Shown: in pieces, positions 8,804 through 17,945 of the stretch | How positions within the stretch are numbered: position 1 is the stretch's first letter | How the letters are laid out: each line of letters begins with the position of its first letter | Source: Candidatus Hecatella orcuttiae | Lineage (GTDB): Archaea > Thermoproteota > Bathyarchaeia > Hecatellales > Hecatellaceae | Reading direction: 5' to 3' | DNA: 64,000 nucleotides | Assembly (NCBI GenBank): GCA_002011035.2 | Contig: MTLY02000003.1 | Span: forward strand, 179,194-243,193 | Program-made: the position numbers and the translations under genes | The notes under the pieces: generated by a model | The model's database searches: none | Told to the model about the DNA's origin: nothing | Seen by the model: the letters and a program-made list of their open reading frames with translations, nothing else

Positions 8804-8814
8804 AATTTTTTATA
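8804..8814 (-). promoter_or_regulatory. TATA box for mptD
   Basis: On the minus strand the sequence reads tataaaaaatt, with centre about 31 bases before the ATG at 8778. It predicts a near-leaderless mRNA and decides the mptD start. Confidence 0.55.
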
Positions 8815-8845
8815 GGTGTAGGAGCCGCGGGGAGATAACAGCCGC

Positions 8846-9811
8846 TTAGCCTTTGGAGGAAGCCTTGGAGGTCTTCCCTTTTAGGCCTAATTCTTTTCGA
8901 ATGTCCCCTAGCGTTATAGCCCGGTGGGCTACAAAGTCATGCTTGTGGATGCTTTCTTCGCTCCGTAGCTTAAAAACCACCATCACACTGTCAGGAAGCT
9001 CTCTGAAGGTTTCGGCGAAATGCTTCATCATAAGTCTGATACTGTCCTCAGCGAAGAGGGGGTTTCCTATGGCCTTCATAACCAACTCCGCTTCGTCTTT
9101 CCTCTTGAGCAGCCCGTAGCTGGAGGCGCTCATGGATTTCTCCACCACGTCCACCAAACTCAAGGCGTCCATCTCGTAGCCGCTGGGAACCTCCGTGTTG
9201 ACGATGCCGAGGCTCCGCTGCATGTGGGTGGGCAGAGGGATGTCCTTCAGTATCCAGCGGAAACCCTTGGGGGAGAAGCGATTTCTCACCATCTTCCGTC
9301 TTACATTTTCCGCCAAAATCTCCTGGGCGCAGGGGCAGGCGGTTACGCCTTTCACTCCTACTCCCACCCTTCTTTCCAAGGTCACAGAGCCGTCGGGGGC
9401 TTTGAAAGCTGTTGCGGAAGCCGTGAGGGTGCAGGGCTCGTAGCTGAGCTTCCCAGTTTTAGGAGTGGTCTTCCCTATGACGGCTTCCCCTCGAGCCTTC
9501 ACCCGGGCCCTTGAGATGGATTTGTGTCTTCGAAAAAGCTCTAGGGCTATGTTCCCGCAGATATTTTCCAGCTTGTAGGTTCTCCCGGAGAACTTCTCCA
9601 AGACCTCTGATATTATCTCGTAGTGGCGGGAGGCGTGGATGCCCTTCTGGTGGGCGGGGAGGTCGACGAAGACGTCAAAGCTGGGTACCACCACCACTGG
9701 TTTTTTGTTGTAATAGGCAAAACCCACGGGCATCTTCACCCCCACCACCCCCACCTCTTTCAAGGGGATGGAGAGGGGCGGTGCTTTATCTTGGATTTCC
9801 CGTCGGCTCAA
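8846..9811 (-). CDS. mptA: GTP cyclohydrolase MptA (type IB)
   Basis: Fe(II)-dependent enzyme that converts GTP to a dihydroneopterin cyclic phosphate, first step of archaeal pterin synthesis. The 321 residues carry the COG1469/FolE2-family core VGVGVKGVTACPCAQE, whose Cys is the metal ligand, and a C-terminal conserved ESIHKHDFVAHR. Start is TTG. Neighbouring mptD supplies a later step. Its presence implies a tetrahydromethanopterin-like C1 carrier. Confidence 0.92.
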   Translation of the reverse strand: MSRREIQDKAPPLSIPLKEVGVVGVKMPVGFAYYNKKPVVVVPSFDVFVDLPAHQKGIHASRHYEIISEVLEKFSGRTYKLENICGNIALELFRRHKSISRARVKARGEAVIGKTTPKTGKLSYEPCTLTASATAFKAPDGSVTLERRVGVGVKGVTACPCAQEILAENVRRKMVRNRFSPKGFRWILKDIPLPTHMQRSLGIVNTEVPSGYEMDALSLVDVVEKSMSASSYGLLKRKDEAELVMKAIGNPLFAEDSIRLMMKHFAETFRELPDSVMVVFKLRSEESIHKHDFVAHRAITLGDIRKELGLKGKTSKASSKG

Positions 9812-9897
9812 AGTCTTGTCAACCCGAATTTCCTCGGCTCCCTTTAAATTAAAGGAAAGCTGCGGACATTATTAGCCTAACAGGGTTAGTTAAATCT

Positions 9898-11499
9898 TTA
9901 GCCGCAGCCTTCCCACTCGAAGATTTCTCCGTCTTGAAGATAGCTTCTCCCCGTCTTCAAGGCTATCTTAGCCTTCTGAAGCTCGCAGCCCAAGTAGGCT
10001 GCGTGATCAAGGAGAGAAAGCAAACCTGCCTTCACCGCAGCCCTGTAAATCTGCCAAGGCTCCCTCCCCCGGATGGACGTGTCTGGTTTAGTTGCCCCGG
10101 GTTGAAAGTGAAGGGCCACCAGCTCCCCCCTCGTCCGATCCACTCTCAGCTTGAAGCAGCCTTGGGGGTCACGAGCCACCTTCGCCTCCGAGGGAACCCT
10201 CAACATGGCAGCGCCCTGTTCCTCTTGGTGGTTGAGGGGTTCCTCTCTCCGCCTTTTCTCCTTCAGCCTGAGCAAGCTGAGCCCTAGGTCTTTTGGAGGA
10301 GAGCCTCTCCTCCGGGCTAGGGCCACCATGCGAAGAGCGGTGGAGAGCTCTTGAACAGCGCCCCATGTTTTGTCGCTGGCTTGGGTTGTGAACATGAAGC
10401 TTACACCCAGCTCCCAGCCGAGGAGGGCTAGGAGAAAGTTTAACCCTCCGGAATCCGCGTCCACCAGCTCAGTGACGTTGCCGGCTCCGAAGAAGCTGGG
10501 AACTCCCGGGTTCCTCCGCCCGAACTCTACGTAAGCCAGCAGGGAATCTAAGAAGCTGAAAGGTGGATGTAAGCCTAGGATAGGGTCGGCGACGACTTTT
10601 TTAAACCCTAAAGCCTTCGCCTTCCGCAGGTTAGCCTCCAGTCTCCGAATTCTTTCCCCGTAATGGGGAGCCACGCGGCCTCTCTCATCAGCAGGAGTCA
10701 CCACCACCGGTAAGTCTCGGGCGAAGGAGGTAGCTTCCCCCATGTTCGTCTCGTTGAGGCTTAGGACCATGGTAGCTCCCGCCTCCACCCCGGCTCTAAG
10801 CTCGTCGATGTCGTTGGAGTCGATGCTGACAGGCTTGGCAACGGCTTTCACGGCTGCCTTCACCGCCCTTCGAGCCTCCTCCACCCGGCCGCCTCCCGCC
10901 TCCATGCCTACGTCCACGATGTCAGCTCCGCTTTCCACATAATACCGAGCCCAACGCGCAACCGCCTCCTTTGGAAGGGCTGAAGCGTTCACGATTTCAG
11001 CCACCAAGAGGGGAGGACCCCCAAGGTAGGTGCCCACTTTTCCCCTCCCTACACCTACGGTGACGCTGCCTTCTCTCCGAGCCAGCCGCCGGGTTTCCAT
11101 CCGGAGGGAGGCCAACTCCTCCGCAGCCTTCTTAGCCACCGCCTCCTGGGCCAACTCGCAGGCAGGTTGGGAAGTGGATAAGGGGAGTTTTCCCAAACTG
11201 TCTAGGATGAGGGGTAAGTCCGCTGCGTGCTTAGGGCCCTTGTAGGTGGGGATGCCTGTAGCCTTCCAGACCGGGGCGGTGTCGCCTTCCATCATTCCCG
11301 GGAGCAGTATGATGTCGAAGCCTTCCCAGTTTTTTTCAGCTAGCTTTCGAGCTACATAGCGGGGAGATAAAAGAGCCGCTACCTGCATGGGGAGGGATAG
11401 AACTTCAGCCTCAACCTTGCTTCGGCGGACGTACTCCTCCACCGAAGTCTTGGCTAAGGTTCCCGTTACCACCAGAACCTTCAACTTCGGCACCTTCAA
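9898..11499 (-). CDS. Dihydropteroate synthase-like protein (archaeal, DUF4346 type)
   Basis: A 533-residue protein with an N-terminal 140-residue region, a TIM-barrel pterin-binding core and a C-terminal extension. The core shows DIVDVGMEAGGGRVEEA, ADPILGLHPPFS and a central VSIDSND strand, as in dihydropteroate synthases. In methanogens a homologue joins the pterin to the arylamine unit of methanopterin. Next to mptA and mptD it probably performs that step. The C-terminal part (RELVALHFQPG) fits the extra domain of this archaeal family. Start is TTG. Confidence 0.82.
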   Translation of the reverse strand: MKVPKLKVLVVTGTLAKTSVEEYVRRSKVEAEVLSLPMQVAALLSPRYVARKLAEKNWEGFDIILLPGMMEGDTAPVWKATGIPTYKGPKHAADLPLILDSLGKLPLSTSQPACELAQEAVAKKAAEELASLRMETRRLARREGSVTVGVGRGKVGTYLGGPPLLVAEIVNASALPKEAVARWARYYVESGADIVDVGMEAGGGRVEEARRAVKAAVKAVAKPVSIDSNDIDELRAGVEAGATMVLSLNETNMGEATSFARDLPVVVTPADERGRVAPHYGERIRRLEANLRKAKALGFKKVVADPILGLHPPFSFLDSLLAYVEFGRRNPGVPSFFGAGNVTELVDADSGGLNFLLALLGWELGVSFMFTTQASDKTWGAVQELSTALRMVALARRRGSPPKDLGLSLLRLKEKRRREEPLNHQEEQGAAMLRVPSEAKVARDPQGCFKLRVDRTRGELVALHFQPGATKPDTSIRGREPWQIYRAAVKAGLLSLLDHAAYLGCELQKAKIALKTGRSYLQDGEIFEWEGCG

Positions 11500-11581
11500 G
11501 GTCTAGACGACCTAACTAAAAAAGCATGACTGCGGAAAGGTTAACCCAGCTTCTTGCCATAAGTAATAAGAGAGACGGCTT

Positions 11582-11592
11582 CCTATAAAATA
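11582..11592 (+). promoter_or_regulatory. TATA box for the COG2522-type regulator
   Basis: tcctataaaat lies about 35 bases before the ATG at 11622 in the divergent gap with the DHPS-like gene, so the mRNA probably has a leader of about 10 bases. Confidence 0.5.
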
Positions 11593-11621
11593 AGGGGCCC
11601 CGCTTCTCCGGAAGATGAACC

Positions 11622-12050
11622 ATGTTTGTCCCCTGCGAGCTTGCCGTGAAATCAATCCTGCCGGCCTTCCGCGCCTTGGTGGCGGAGAAACTCGTCGGCG
11701 TCTACGGGCTGAAGCAAGGGGAAGCAGCCCGGCTTTTGGGCATCACCCAGTCCGCTGTCAGCCGCTATGTTAAAAACGAAAGAGGCAGCGTTCTTAAATC
11801 CAAAATCTCGCGGCTGGAAGAGGTTAATACCTTGATGGAAGAAGTGGCGGAAAAACTCATCGACGGTAAGACAGACCTCCACGAGATAAGCCGCCTATTC
11901 TGCCGGGGCTGTCAGAGGGTGAGGACTATGGGGTTGCTGTGCGAAAACTGTAAGAGGTTTAACCCTCAACTTGACGAGAACTGCGACCTCTGCACTTGGC
12001 ACAAGACTCGTGGGGGCTCAGAGACTGTGGAAGGCTGTTTCCCGCTCTGA
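11622..12050 (+). CDS. HTH transcriptional regulator with Cys-rich tail (COG2522 type)
   Basis: A 142-residue protein with an N-terminal helix-turn-helix (KQGEAARLLGITQSAVSRYV, about residues 36-55) and a C-terminal region with several Cys pairs (CRGCQ, CENCK, CDLC), likely a zinc-binding domain. This matches archaeal regulators of the COG2522 type. A paralogue with the same layout lies at 23.2-23.7 kb. It sits 145 bases upstream of hisG on the same strand; regulation of hisG is only a guess. Confidence 0.82.
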   Translation: MFVPCELAVKSILPAFRALVAEKLVGVYGLKQGEAARLLGITQSAVSRYVKNERGSVLKSKISRLEEVNTLMEEVAEKLIDGKTDLHEISRLFCRGCQRVRTMGLLCENCKRFNPQLDENCDLCTWHKTRGGSETVEGCFPL

Positions 12051-12194
12051 AACTTCCAGGCCCTAAACCTGTTACCTTCCTCGTCATGTTTCAGCCGATG
12101 CATTTTGGGCTGTAAACAGAATGGAAAATCGACGGGGGAATGCTGGAAAAAGTACTTATGAGTTCCCAGCCATAATTCTGCCGGTGTGAAAAAA

Positions 12195-13112
12195 ATGGGA
12201 ATCCTGAAGGTAGCTTTGCCCAAAGGTCATCTTTGGAGCGGAGTGAAAAGCCTCCTCGACCGAGCGGGATACGGGTTGCGGGTGGAGAGCGAACGCTCCT
12301 ACTCAGTGAACTCCAACGACCCCGAGCTTGAACTCCGAATCCACCGGGCTCAGAACATCAGTCCCCTAGTTGAGGAGGGAAAGTACGACCTAGGCATCAC
12401 AGGACTGGACTGGGTGGTGGAGCACAGGGCGGATGTAGAGGAGCTGGCCGACTTGGAGTTTGGGAGAGTAAACGTGGTCGCTGCTGTGCCCCAACACTAC
12501 GGCCTTGAAGAGTCTTCCGAGGGGGAGAAAGTGTTCGAAAGATTCGTGGCGAAGCTGCGGAGGGAGGGAAAAGAAAAGATCATCGTTGCCTCCGAATACG
12601 AGAACATCACCCGAAGCCTGTGTGAGGAGAAGATGGGCTCCGTCCCATACAAGTTCATCCGCTCCTACGGGGCTACGGAAACCTTCATCGGAGTCGCCGA
12701 TCTCATCGTTGACTGCACCGAGACAGGGACTACCCTCAGGGACAACGGCTGGCAGATCATCCACAGGCTTTTCACCTCCACCGCCCGGCTGATCGCTAAC
12801 AGGCAAAGCTTGAAGGACCGGTGGAAAAAGGATAAAATAGAAAGCTTCCTGCAGCTGGTCGCGGGAGCGCGAGATGCGAAGGGGCTGAAGCTCATCAAGC
12901 TGAATGTGGCCGCGGAAGCCCTGAAAGACGTGTTAGGCGTCCTCCCCTCCATGAAAAGCCCCACCATCTCCCAGCTGGCCGGAGATGGGAAGCCAGGATT
13001 CGCTGTGGAGGTGGCGGTGAAAGAAAACCAAGTGGTGCAACTGATTCCCCTGTTGAAGAAGAAGGGCGCGACGGATATTCTGGAAATAGACATCGATAAA
13101 GTCATCCGGTAA
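12195..13112 (+). CDS. hisG: ATP phosphoribosyltransferase, long form
   Basis: First enzyme of histidine synthesis, joining ATP and PRPP. It has the bipartite catalytic core (ILKVALPKGHLW, GITGLDWV, DLIVDCTETGTTLRDNGW PRPP loop) and the C-terminal ACT-like allosteric domain (about residues 230-305) with the conserved PSMKSPTISQL. The long form works without HisZ and is inhibited by histidine. The ATG at 12195 has ggtg 9 bases upstream; an in-frame GTG lies at 12186. No other his genes are present here. Confidence 0.93.
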   Translation: MGILKVALPKGHLWSGVKSLLDRAGYGLRVESERSYSVNSNDPELELRIHRAQNISPLVEEGKYDLGITGLDWVVEHRADVEELADLEFGRVNVVAAVPQHYGLEESSEGEKVFERFVAKLRREGKEKIIVASEYENITRSLCEEKMGSVPYKFIRSYGATETFIGVADLIVDCTETGTTLRDNGWQIIHRLFTSTARLIANRQSLKDRWKKDKIESFLQLVAGARDAKGLKLIKLNVAAEALKDVLGVLPSMKSPTISQLAGDGKPGFAVEVAVKENQVVQLIPLLKKKGATDILEIDIDKVIR

Positions 13113-13166
13113 GTTGGACTTGCGTCCGTCGAAGATGCGGGGAGCATTCTGGAGGAGAGAAGTATT

Positions 13167-13550
13167 TTGATCGTAGGAATAGGGGTAGACCTGATAAAAA
13201 TTCAAAGGATCAAGGAGGCTCTGGACAGGTCGGGTATGCGTTTCTTGGAAAAAGTTTTCACCCCCAAAGAGATAGAGCTGGCTTCCAAGGGCGAGGATAG
13301 AGCAGCCTATTTTGCGACCAGGTTCGCCGCTAAGGAAAGCGTACTCAAAGCCTTCTGCACAGGGTGGGCCGGCGTTAAAGGCACAGACATTCACATAGAA
13401 CCGGGGGCTCGAGGGGAGCCTTTGGTAAAACTTTCAGGCGGACTGGCTGAAATGGCCTCTCAGAGAGGAGTCACCCGAGTTCTCGTAAGCCTCTCTTATG
13501 ACTCCGAATATGCCATTGCCATGTGCATTCTACTCGGCAGCCGGCCTTAA
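13167..13550 (+). CDS. acpS: Holo-[acyl-carrier-protein] synthase (phosphopantetheinyl transferase)
   Basis: Attaches 4'-phosphopantetheine from CoA to the serine of acyl carrier protein. The 127 residues fit the AcpS family. The N-terminal VGIGVDLIKIQRI holds the Mg-binding Asp, and FAAKESVLKAF is the signature second motif. Start is TTG. It converges on the ACP-thiolase-DUF35-pta-ackA operon, whose ACP at 17.5-17.8 kb is the obvious substrate. AcpS is uncommon in archaea, which mostly lack ACP-dependent fatty-acid synthesis. Confidence 0.9.
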   Translation: MIVGIGVDLIKIQRIKEALDRSGMRFLEKVFTPKEIELASKGEDRAAYFATRFAAKESVLKAFCTGWAGVKGTDIHIEPGARGEPLVKLSGGLAEMASQRGVTRVLVSLSYDSEYAIAMCILLGSRP

Positions 13551-13566
13551 CTGGGAAACTTTGCGG

Positions 13567-14775
13567 TCAGATTTTCTTTACCTTCTCCGCAATCTCCATG
13601 GTGTCGAGGGCTATCATTTTTTCCTCGTCGGTGGGAACTACGAGAACTTTCACCTTCGAATCAGGGCTGCTGATGACCCCCTCAGCCTTAACTGTTTTCA
13701 CGTTCGCCTCCCCGTCCAGCTTAACTCCTAGGAACTCAAGGTTCTCACAGATCATTCCTCTCATCAAAGGGGAGTTCTCCCCAATGCCAGCTGTGAAAAC
13801 AAGCACGTCAAGGCCTCCCATAGCCGCCGCGTAGGCGCCTATGTACTTTTTCACCCGGTAGGCGTACATTTCCAAGGCCAGCTTACACCGAGAGTTCCCA
13901 GCCTCCGCTCCTTTGATCACTTCCCTCATGTCATTGCTAACACCGGACACCCCCAGAAGGCCGCTTTTCTTGTTCAGAATCTTGTCCAGCTCCTCTACGC
14001 TCAGGTTTGCCCTCCTGTGGAGGTAGAAGATGACTCCGGGGTCTATGTCCCCGCACCTAGTTCCCATGATAAGCCCCTCCAAGGGGGTTAAGCCCATGCT
14101 GGTGTCTACAGACTTTCCCCCCTGCACAGCGTTTAACGTAACCCCGTTGCCCAGATGGCAGATGATCATCTTCAACCGGTCTGAGGAGCTTCCCAGCATC
14201 TCCTCCGCCTTCTTCGACACGTACCGGCAAGAGGTTCCGTGAAACCCGTATTTTCTGACCCCGTACTGGATGTAAAACTCTCGGGGAACCGCGTACATGT
14301 AAGCCTTCTCCGGCATGGTCTGATGGAAAGCCGTGTCGAACACAGCTACATGGGGAACTTCAGGAAGCTGCTTTTTAGCCTCCGTGATCCCTGCGAGGTT
14401 TGCGGGATTGTGAAGAGGCGCCAGAGGAATGCATTCCCTAATCTTTTCCTGAACCTCCGGAGTGATGAGGGCTGGCTCGGTGAAGGCGGCGCCTCCGTGC
14501 ACAACCCTATGCCCCACGGCTGCTATTTCTCGAAGGTCTTTGATGACTCCGTGCTCCTCATCCAGCATGGCTTTCATAACCAAAGAGAGGCCTTCGCTGT
14601 GATTGGGGATAACTGCTTCTCTTCTAGTCTTTTTCCCTCCTGTTTCATGCTCGATGTAGGAGCCCGGCTCACCTATCTTAGCAACAGTTCCCTTGGCTAT
14701 TACTTCATCTTTTTCCATGTCCCGAAGCTGATATTTGATGGAGGAGCTTCCGCAGTTAAGGACGAGAACTTTCAC
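13567..14775 (-). CDS. ackA: Acetate kinase
   Basis: Interconverts acetyl phosphate + ADP and acetate + ATP. The N terminus [17 protein letters not shown] and the family motifs ([57 protein letters not shown]) are all present in about 402 residues. The GTG at 14775 overlaps the pta stop as GTGA and yields the canonical N terminus; an upstream GTG at 14784 is less likely. It is last in an operon with pta, where it can make ATP from acetyl-CoA. Confidence 0.96.
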   Translation of the reverse strand: MKVLVLNCGSSSIKYQLRDMEKDEVIAKGTVAKIGEPGSYIEHETGGKKTRREAVIPNHSEGLSLVMKAMLDEEHGVIKDLREIAAVGHRVVHGGAAFTEPALITPEVQEKIRECIPLAPLHNPANLAGITEAKKQLPEVPHVAVFDTAFHQTMPEKAYMYAVPREFYIQYGVRKYGFHGTSCRYVSKKAEEMLGSSSDRLKMIICHLGNGVTLNAVQGGKSVDTSMGLTPLEGLIMGTRCGDIDPGVIFYLHRRANLSVEELDKILNKKSGLLGVSGVSNDMREVIKGAEAGNSRCKLALEMYAYRVKKYIGAYAAAMGGLDVLVFTAGIGENSPLMRGMICENLEFLGVKLDGEANVKTVKAEGVISSPDSKVKVLVVPTDEEKMIALDTMEIAEKVKKI

Positions 14776-15806
14776 CCAATCCACCTCTGCGCTTGCACAA
14801 CCAGCATGGCTATAGTGCCGGCGATATCCTCAGCCGACGCTCCCCGGGAAAGGTCGCTCACCGGCTTGGCGAACCCTTGGAGAATGGGGCCGTAGGCTTC
14901 TGCCTTCGCCAGCCGCTCAGTGAGCTTATAGGCTATGTTTCCTGCGTCCAAGTTGGGGAAGATGAGAACGTTGGCCCTCCCTCCTAACGGGTTGTCCCCC
15001 TTGATCTTCTTTCTCGCCACCTCCGGCACCAAGGCAGCGTCAGCTTGAAGCTCTCCGTCGACCAGCAACCTGGGAGCCTTTGTTTTCACGAGGTTAACGG
15101 CCTCCACCACTTTATCCACCAGAGGGTGGGTGGCGCTTCCTTTGGTTGAAAACGAAAGCATCGCCACCCGCGGTTCCCAGCCTAACATAGTCCTTGCACT
15201 GTTGGCACTGGCAAGGGCGATGTCGGCTAACTCCTCGGGGTTGGGGTCGATGTTCACCGAAGCGTCGGCATAGAGCAGAGCTCCCTTCTCACCGCCCTCG
15301 TAGCCAGGGACAACCATCAGAAAGAAGCTTGACGGAGCGCATATCCCCTCCTGCAAGCCGATGATCAGCTTCGCAGCGGCGATAACCTCCCCGGAAGAGT
15401 AGGTCGCCCCTGCCACCATGCCCTCCGCGTCTCCCGCTTTCACCATCATGCAGGCGAAGTTGAGGGGCTTTCTGAGGAGCGCCCGGGCCAGCCTATCGGA
15501 GGAGCCGCTTGCCTTGCTGTAGAGGGCTATGTACTCCTCCAGTTTAGGCCAAGATTCAGGTTTGGCGAATTCGACTTTCTTTAAGCTGACACCCAGCCTT
15601 TGTGCTTTTTCTTCAATTTCTTCTCTGTCTCCCACAAGAAACGGCTTAGCCACGTTTTCCTTCACAGCTATCTCAGCCGCTCGGAGAATTCGTTCATCCT
15701 CAGGTTCGGGGAGAACTATTCTTTTGGGGTTGAGAGCAGCCTTTCTTTTAAACTCCTCGATAACCTTGGGCATGCAGGTTTTCGCCTCTTTTAAAACAAG
15801 CTTCAC
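14772..15806 (-). CDS. pta: Phosphate acetyltransferase
   Basis: Converts acetyl-CoA + Pi to acetyl phosphate + CoA. The 344 residues are the short single-domain form. They show [32 protein letters not shown] and the C-terminal PTA signature around [20 protein letters not shown]. The GTG start overlaps the upstream DUF35 gene by GTGA and the end overlaps ackA by 4 bases, so the genes are translationally coupled. The pta-ackA pair is rare in archaea. Confidence 0.96.
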   Translation of the reverse strand: MKLVLKEAKTCMPKVIEEFKRKAALNPKRIVLPEPEDERILRAAEIAVKENVAKPFLVGDREEIEEKAQRLGVSLKKVEFAKPESWPKLEEYIALYSKASGSSDRLARALLRKPLNFACMMVKAGDAEGMVAGATYSSGEVIAAAKLIIGLQEGICAPSSFFLMVVPGYEGGEKGALLYADASVNIDPNPEELADIALASANSARTMLGWEPRVAMLSFSTKGSATHPLVDKVVEAVNLVKTKAPRLLVDGELQADAALVPEVARKKIKGDNPLGGRANVLIFPNLDAGNIAYKLTERLAKAEAYGPILQGFAKPVSDLSRGASAEDIAGTIAMLVVQAQRWIG

Positions 15807-16201
15807 TTGACTTTGAAGGTGAGGATGTCCAGTCCGGCGAATTTCTTTATCTCCGCTTTCACATCCATAGGAAGCCTATCCAAGGCTTCCCTGATCTTAG
15901 TGGGATTGGATACGTCTATTCCGGTGATCATAGTCATGAAGGTGGGGCCTTCCTTGAATTTCACAAGGCCGTAGGCGTAGGGGGCGTAGTCTTGAAATTC
16001 CATGGGAGTCGGTATGGCGCTGCTGGCGAAGATTATAAGCTTCCCCTCTCCACTAAACTCCGTCCAATCCAGTTCACGGCTTGAGCATTTTTGACAGATG
16101 GGATAAGGTGGAAAGATGTACACGCCGCATTTTTTGCATTTGAAGCCCATGATTTTCCCTTCGGCCAGAAAGTCGAAAAACTTCTTCATCACCGTCATCA
16201 A
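15803..16201 (-). CDS. DUF35 OB-fold/zinc-ribbon protein (thiolase partner)
   Basis: A 132-residue protein with an N-terminal rubredoxin-like zinc ribbon ([18 protein letters not shown], about residues 22-39) and an OB-fold ([25 protein letters not shown]). DUF35 proteins form complexes with thiolases and in methanogens bridge acetoacetyl-CoA thiolase to HMG-CoA synthase to channel substrate. Here it lies between a thiolase gene (3-base gap) and pta, and HMG-CoA synthase is absent. Confidence 0.88.
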   Translation of the reverse strand: MMTVMKKFFDFLAEGKIMGFKCKKCGVYIFPPYPICQKCSSRELDWTEFSGEGKLIIFASSAIPTPMEFQDYAPYAYGLVKFKEGPTFMTMITGIDVSNPTKIREALDRLPMDVKAEIKKFAGLDILTFKVK

Positions 16202-16204
16202 AAT

Positions 16205-17473
16205 TCACCTCCTCCTCAACACTGTAACCGTCGCTTCAACTCCTATTCCACAGGCATGCCAGAGGGCGGTTTCAGGCTCAGGCTTGATCTGCCTCTCTCC
16301 AGCTTGACCTCTCATCTGTTTTACGATCTCGTACAAATCCGCGCCGCATGTTGCAGCGTAGGCGTTACCGAAGCCCAAGTGGCCTCCGTTGGTATTCATA
16401 GGTCTCTCACCGTTAAAGGATATCCTCTGGTCGCGGAAGGCCTTCCACGCTTGCCCTCTCTCAAAATAGCCAACTCCCTCAGGGAAGACGAAATACTCGC
16501 TCACCGAGCAGTCTCCGACCTGCAGGTAATCGATGTCCTTCGGCTCCACCCCTGCCATCTGGTAGGCGTTTCGGGCAGCTATCATCTCCACAGGCCACTC
16601 GTAGGGGTCTTTCTCGTAGAACGGATAGGGGTCGGTGCACCAGCCGAAGCCCAGAATATCCACCGGTGTGTCGGTGTATTTCTTCGCCTTCTCAGGTGTT
16701 GTGACGATGTAAGCCGAGGCGCCGTCGGCGATGGGGGGAATGCAGCAAGCTCTCAGAGGATATGCCAGATAAGGGTTAAACTTGGATTTGTACCATTCTT
16801 TCACATCCTTGAAGCCCCGCCTAGCCGCTTGGTCCTTCAGCTCAGTTTGATGGTATGCCTTAGGGTTTCTGGAACTCGCCCTGCGAGCGTTAACGGCAAT
16901 GCCGAAGAGGGCGTCTTCCACATCATCCATGGACAGCCCGTATTTCTTGGCGTAGGCGATAATCGGAATAGCCTCGAACATGGCGCTTACATCATAGGCG
17001 TGGGTCCAGTAATATTCTTGGTCCCCTCCCCACTCAGTCCACTCTAACACTTTACCTAGGTCTGCGGGCTTTCGGACAGTGGGGTTGAACGTGGGTGTGC
17101 TGCTCAAAATCTCGCAGGCAACAATCAAGACGGTATCATAGACTCCTGAAGCAATGGCCATGGCCGCCAATCCTGCTCCCGTGTTGGTGGTTGCGCAGCC
17201 TGTTGCGAAATGCAAAGCCGGCTTATACTTCATGCCGATCCAGTTGGCAACGCGGAAGGGTGAATGCGCATGAGTAGTGTTGGGGAGGTAGTGGCCGAAG
17301 AAGAAGGCGTCTATTTCCTTAGGGTCGATTCCAGCATCATCGTAGGCTTCGAAGGCAGCTTCGGAGACTAGGTCTTGGAAGCTTTTGTCTTTGAGCTCCG
17401 AGGTCTCCAGCACGCTTCCAAAACGCGTCACGCCAACCCCGATGATGGAGGCCTTACTTTTTAAAACACCCAT
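16205..17473 (-). CDS. Thiolase-family protein (acetyl-CoA C-acyltransferase type)
   Basis: A 422-residue thiolase of the archaeal/SCP-x-like branch. The reactive Cys is C93 in FATGCATTNTGA. The active-site His lies in TNGGHLGFGNAYAATCG and the distal Cys in HACGIGVEATVTVL. It would condense or cleave beta-ketoacyl thioesters. Members of this branch work with DUF35 proteins. The gene lies between ACP (upstream, 42 bases) and DUF35, so its acyl group might be carried on ACP rather than on CoA. The exact substrate cannot be told from sequence. Confidence 0.87.
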   Translation of the reverse strand: MGVLKSKASIIGVGVTRFGSVLETSELKDKSFQDLVSEAAFEAYDDAGIDPKEIDAFFFGHYLPNTTHAHSPFRVANWIGMKYKPALHFATGCATTNTGAGLAAMAIASGVYDTVLIVACEILSSTPTFNPTVRKPADLGKVLEWTEWGGDQEYYWTHAYDVSAMFEAIPIIAYAKKYGLSMDDVEDALFGIAVNARRASSRNPKAYHQTELKDQAARRGFKDVKEWYKSKFNPYLAYPLRACCIPPIADGASAYIVTTPEKAKKYTDTPVDILGFGWCTDPYPFYEKDPYEWPVEMIAARNAYQMAGVEPKDIDYLQVGDCSVSEYFVFPEGVGYFERGQAWKAFRDQRISFNGERPMNTNGGHLGFGNAYAATCGADLYEIVKQMRGQAGERQIKPEPETALWHACGIGVEATVTVLRRR

Positions 17474-17515
17474 CTTTCTTCACCTTTCCAGTATTCGTAT
17501 CTTTTTCCTTTCATA

Positions 17516-17758
17516 TTATTGTTTCTCCGCCAGTTTCTTCTCAATGTAGCTTACAGCCTCTCCTATTGTCTTGTTTTTCCGCGCCTCGACAAACGGTATG
17601 GTGATGTTAAACTCGTATTCCAGAAGAGCTATCAACTCGATGATGTTCACAGACTTCGCGTGAAGGTCTTCGACGAAGCGAAGGTTGTCAGCTAGTTCCT
17701 CAGGGTTTTTTCCGAAAACATCGGCGATTATTTCTTTAACTTTCTTTTCCACAGACAT
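17516..17758 (-). CDS. Acyl carrier protein
   Basis: An 80-residue four-helix carrier protein. The fold is recognisable from VKEIIADVFGKNPEELADNL, FVEDLHAKSVNIIELIALLE and ITIPFVEAR. Ser36 in AKSVN aligns with the Ser of the bacterial DSL motif that receives phosphopantetheine, although the Asp and Leu are replaced (KSV). It is the first gene of a minus-strand operon with thiolase, DUF35, pta and ackA. acpS, at 13.2 kb, would activate it. Confidence 0.88.
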   Translation of the reverse strand: MSVEKKVKEIIADVFGKNPEELADNLRFVEDLHAKSVNIIELIALLEYEFNITIPFVEARKNKTIGEAVSYIEKKLAEKQ

Positions 17759-17888
17759 CCTTCATCCCTCTACACTACCCTGCTTTGCGGTTTTAAATGT
17801 TTCCCAAAAACCCATCCTCATCTTCAGCTAAAGCTTCAAATGGAAAATGTTCAGCCCACAAACTACGCAGTTTTCATTCGCAGGTTAA

Positions 17889-17899
17889 ACTTTATTATT
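17889..17899 (+). promoter_or_regulatory. TATA box for rubrerythrin
   Basis: actttattatt is about 52 bases before the rubrerythrin ATG, within the 187-base divergent gap shared with the ACP operon. Confidence 0.5.
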
Positions 17900-17945
17900 C
17901 CCTCGGAATCTTTCTTTAAGAAATGTTGAGAAGGAGAGTGGTGCT

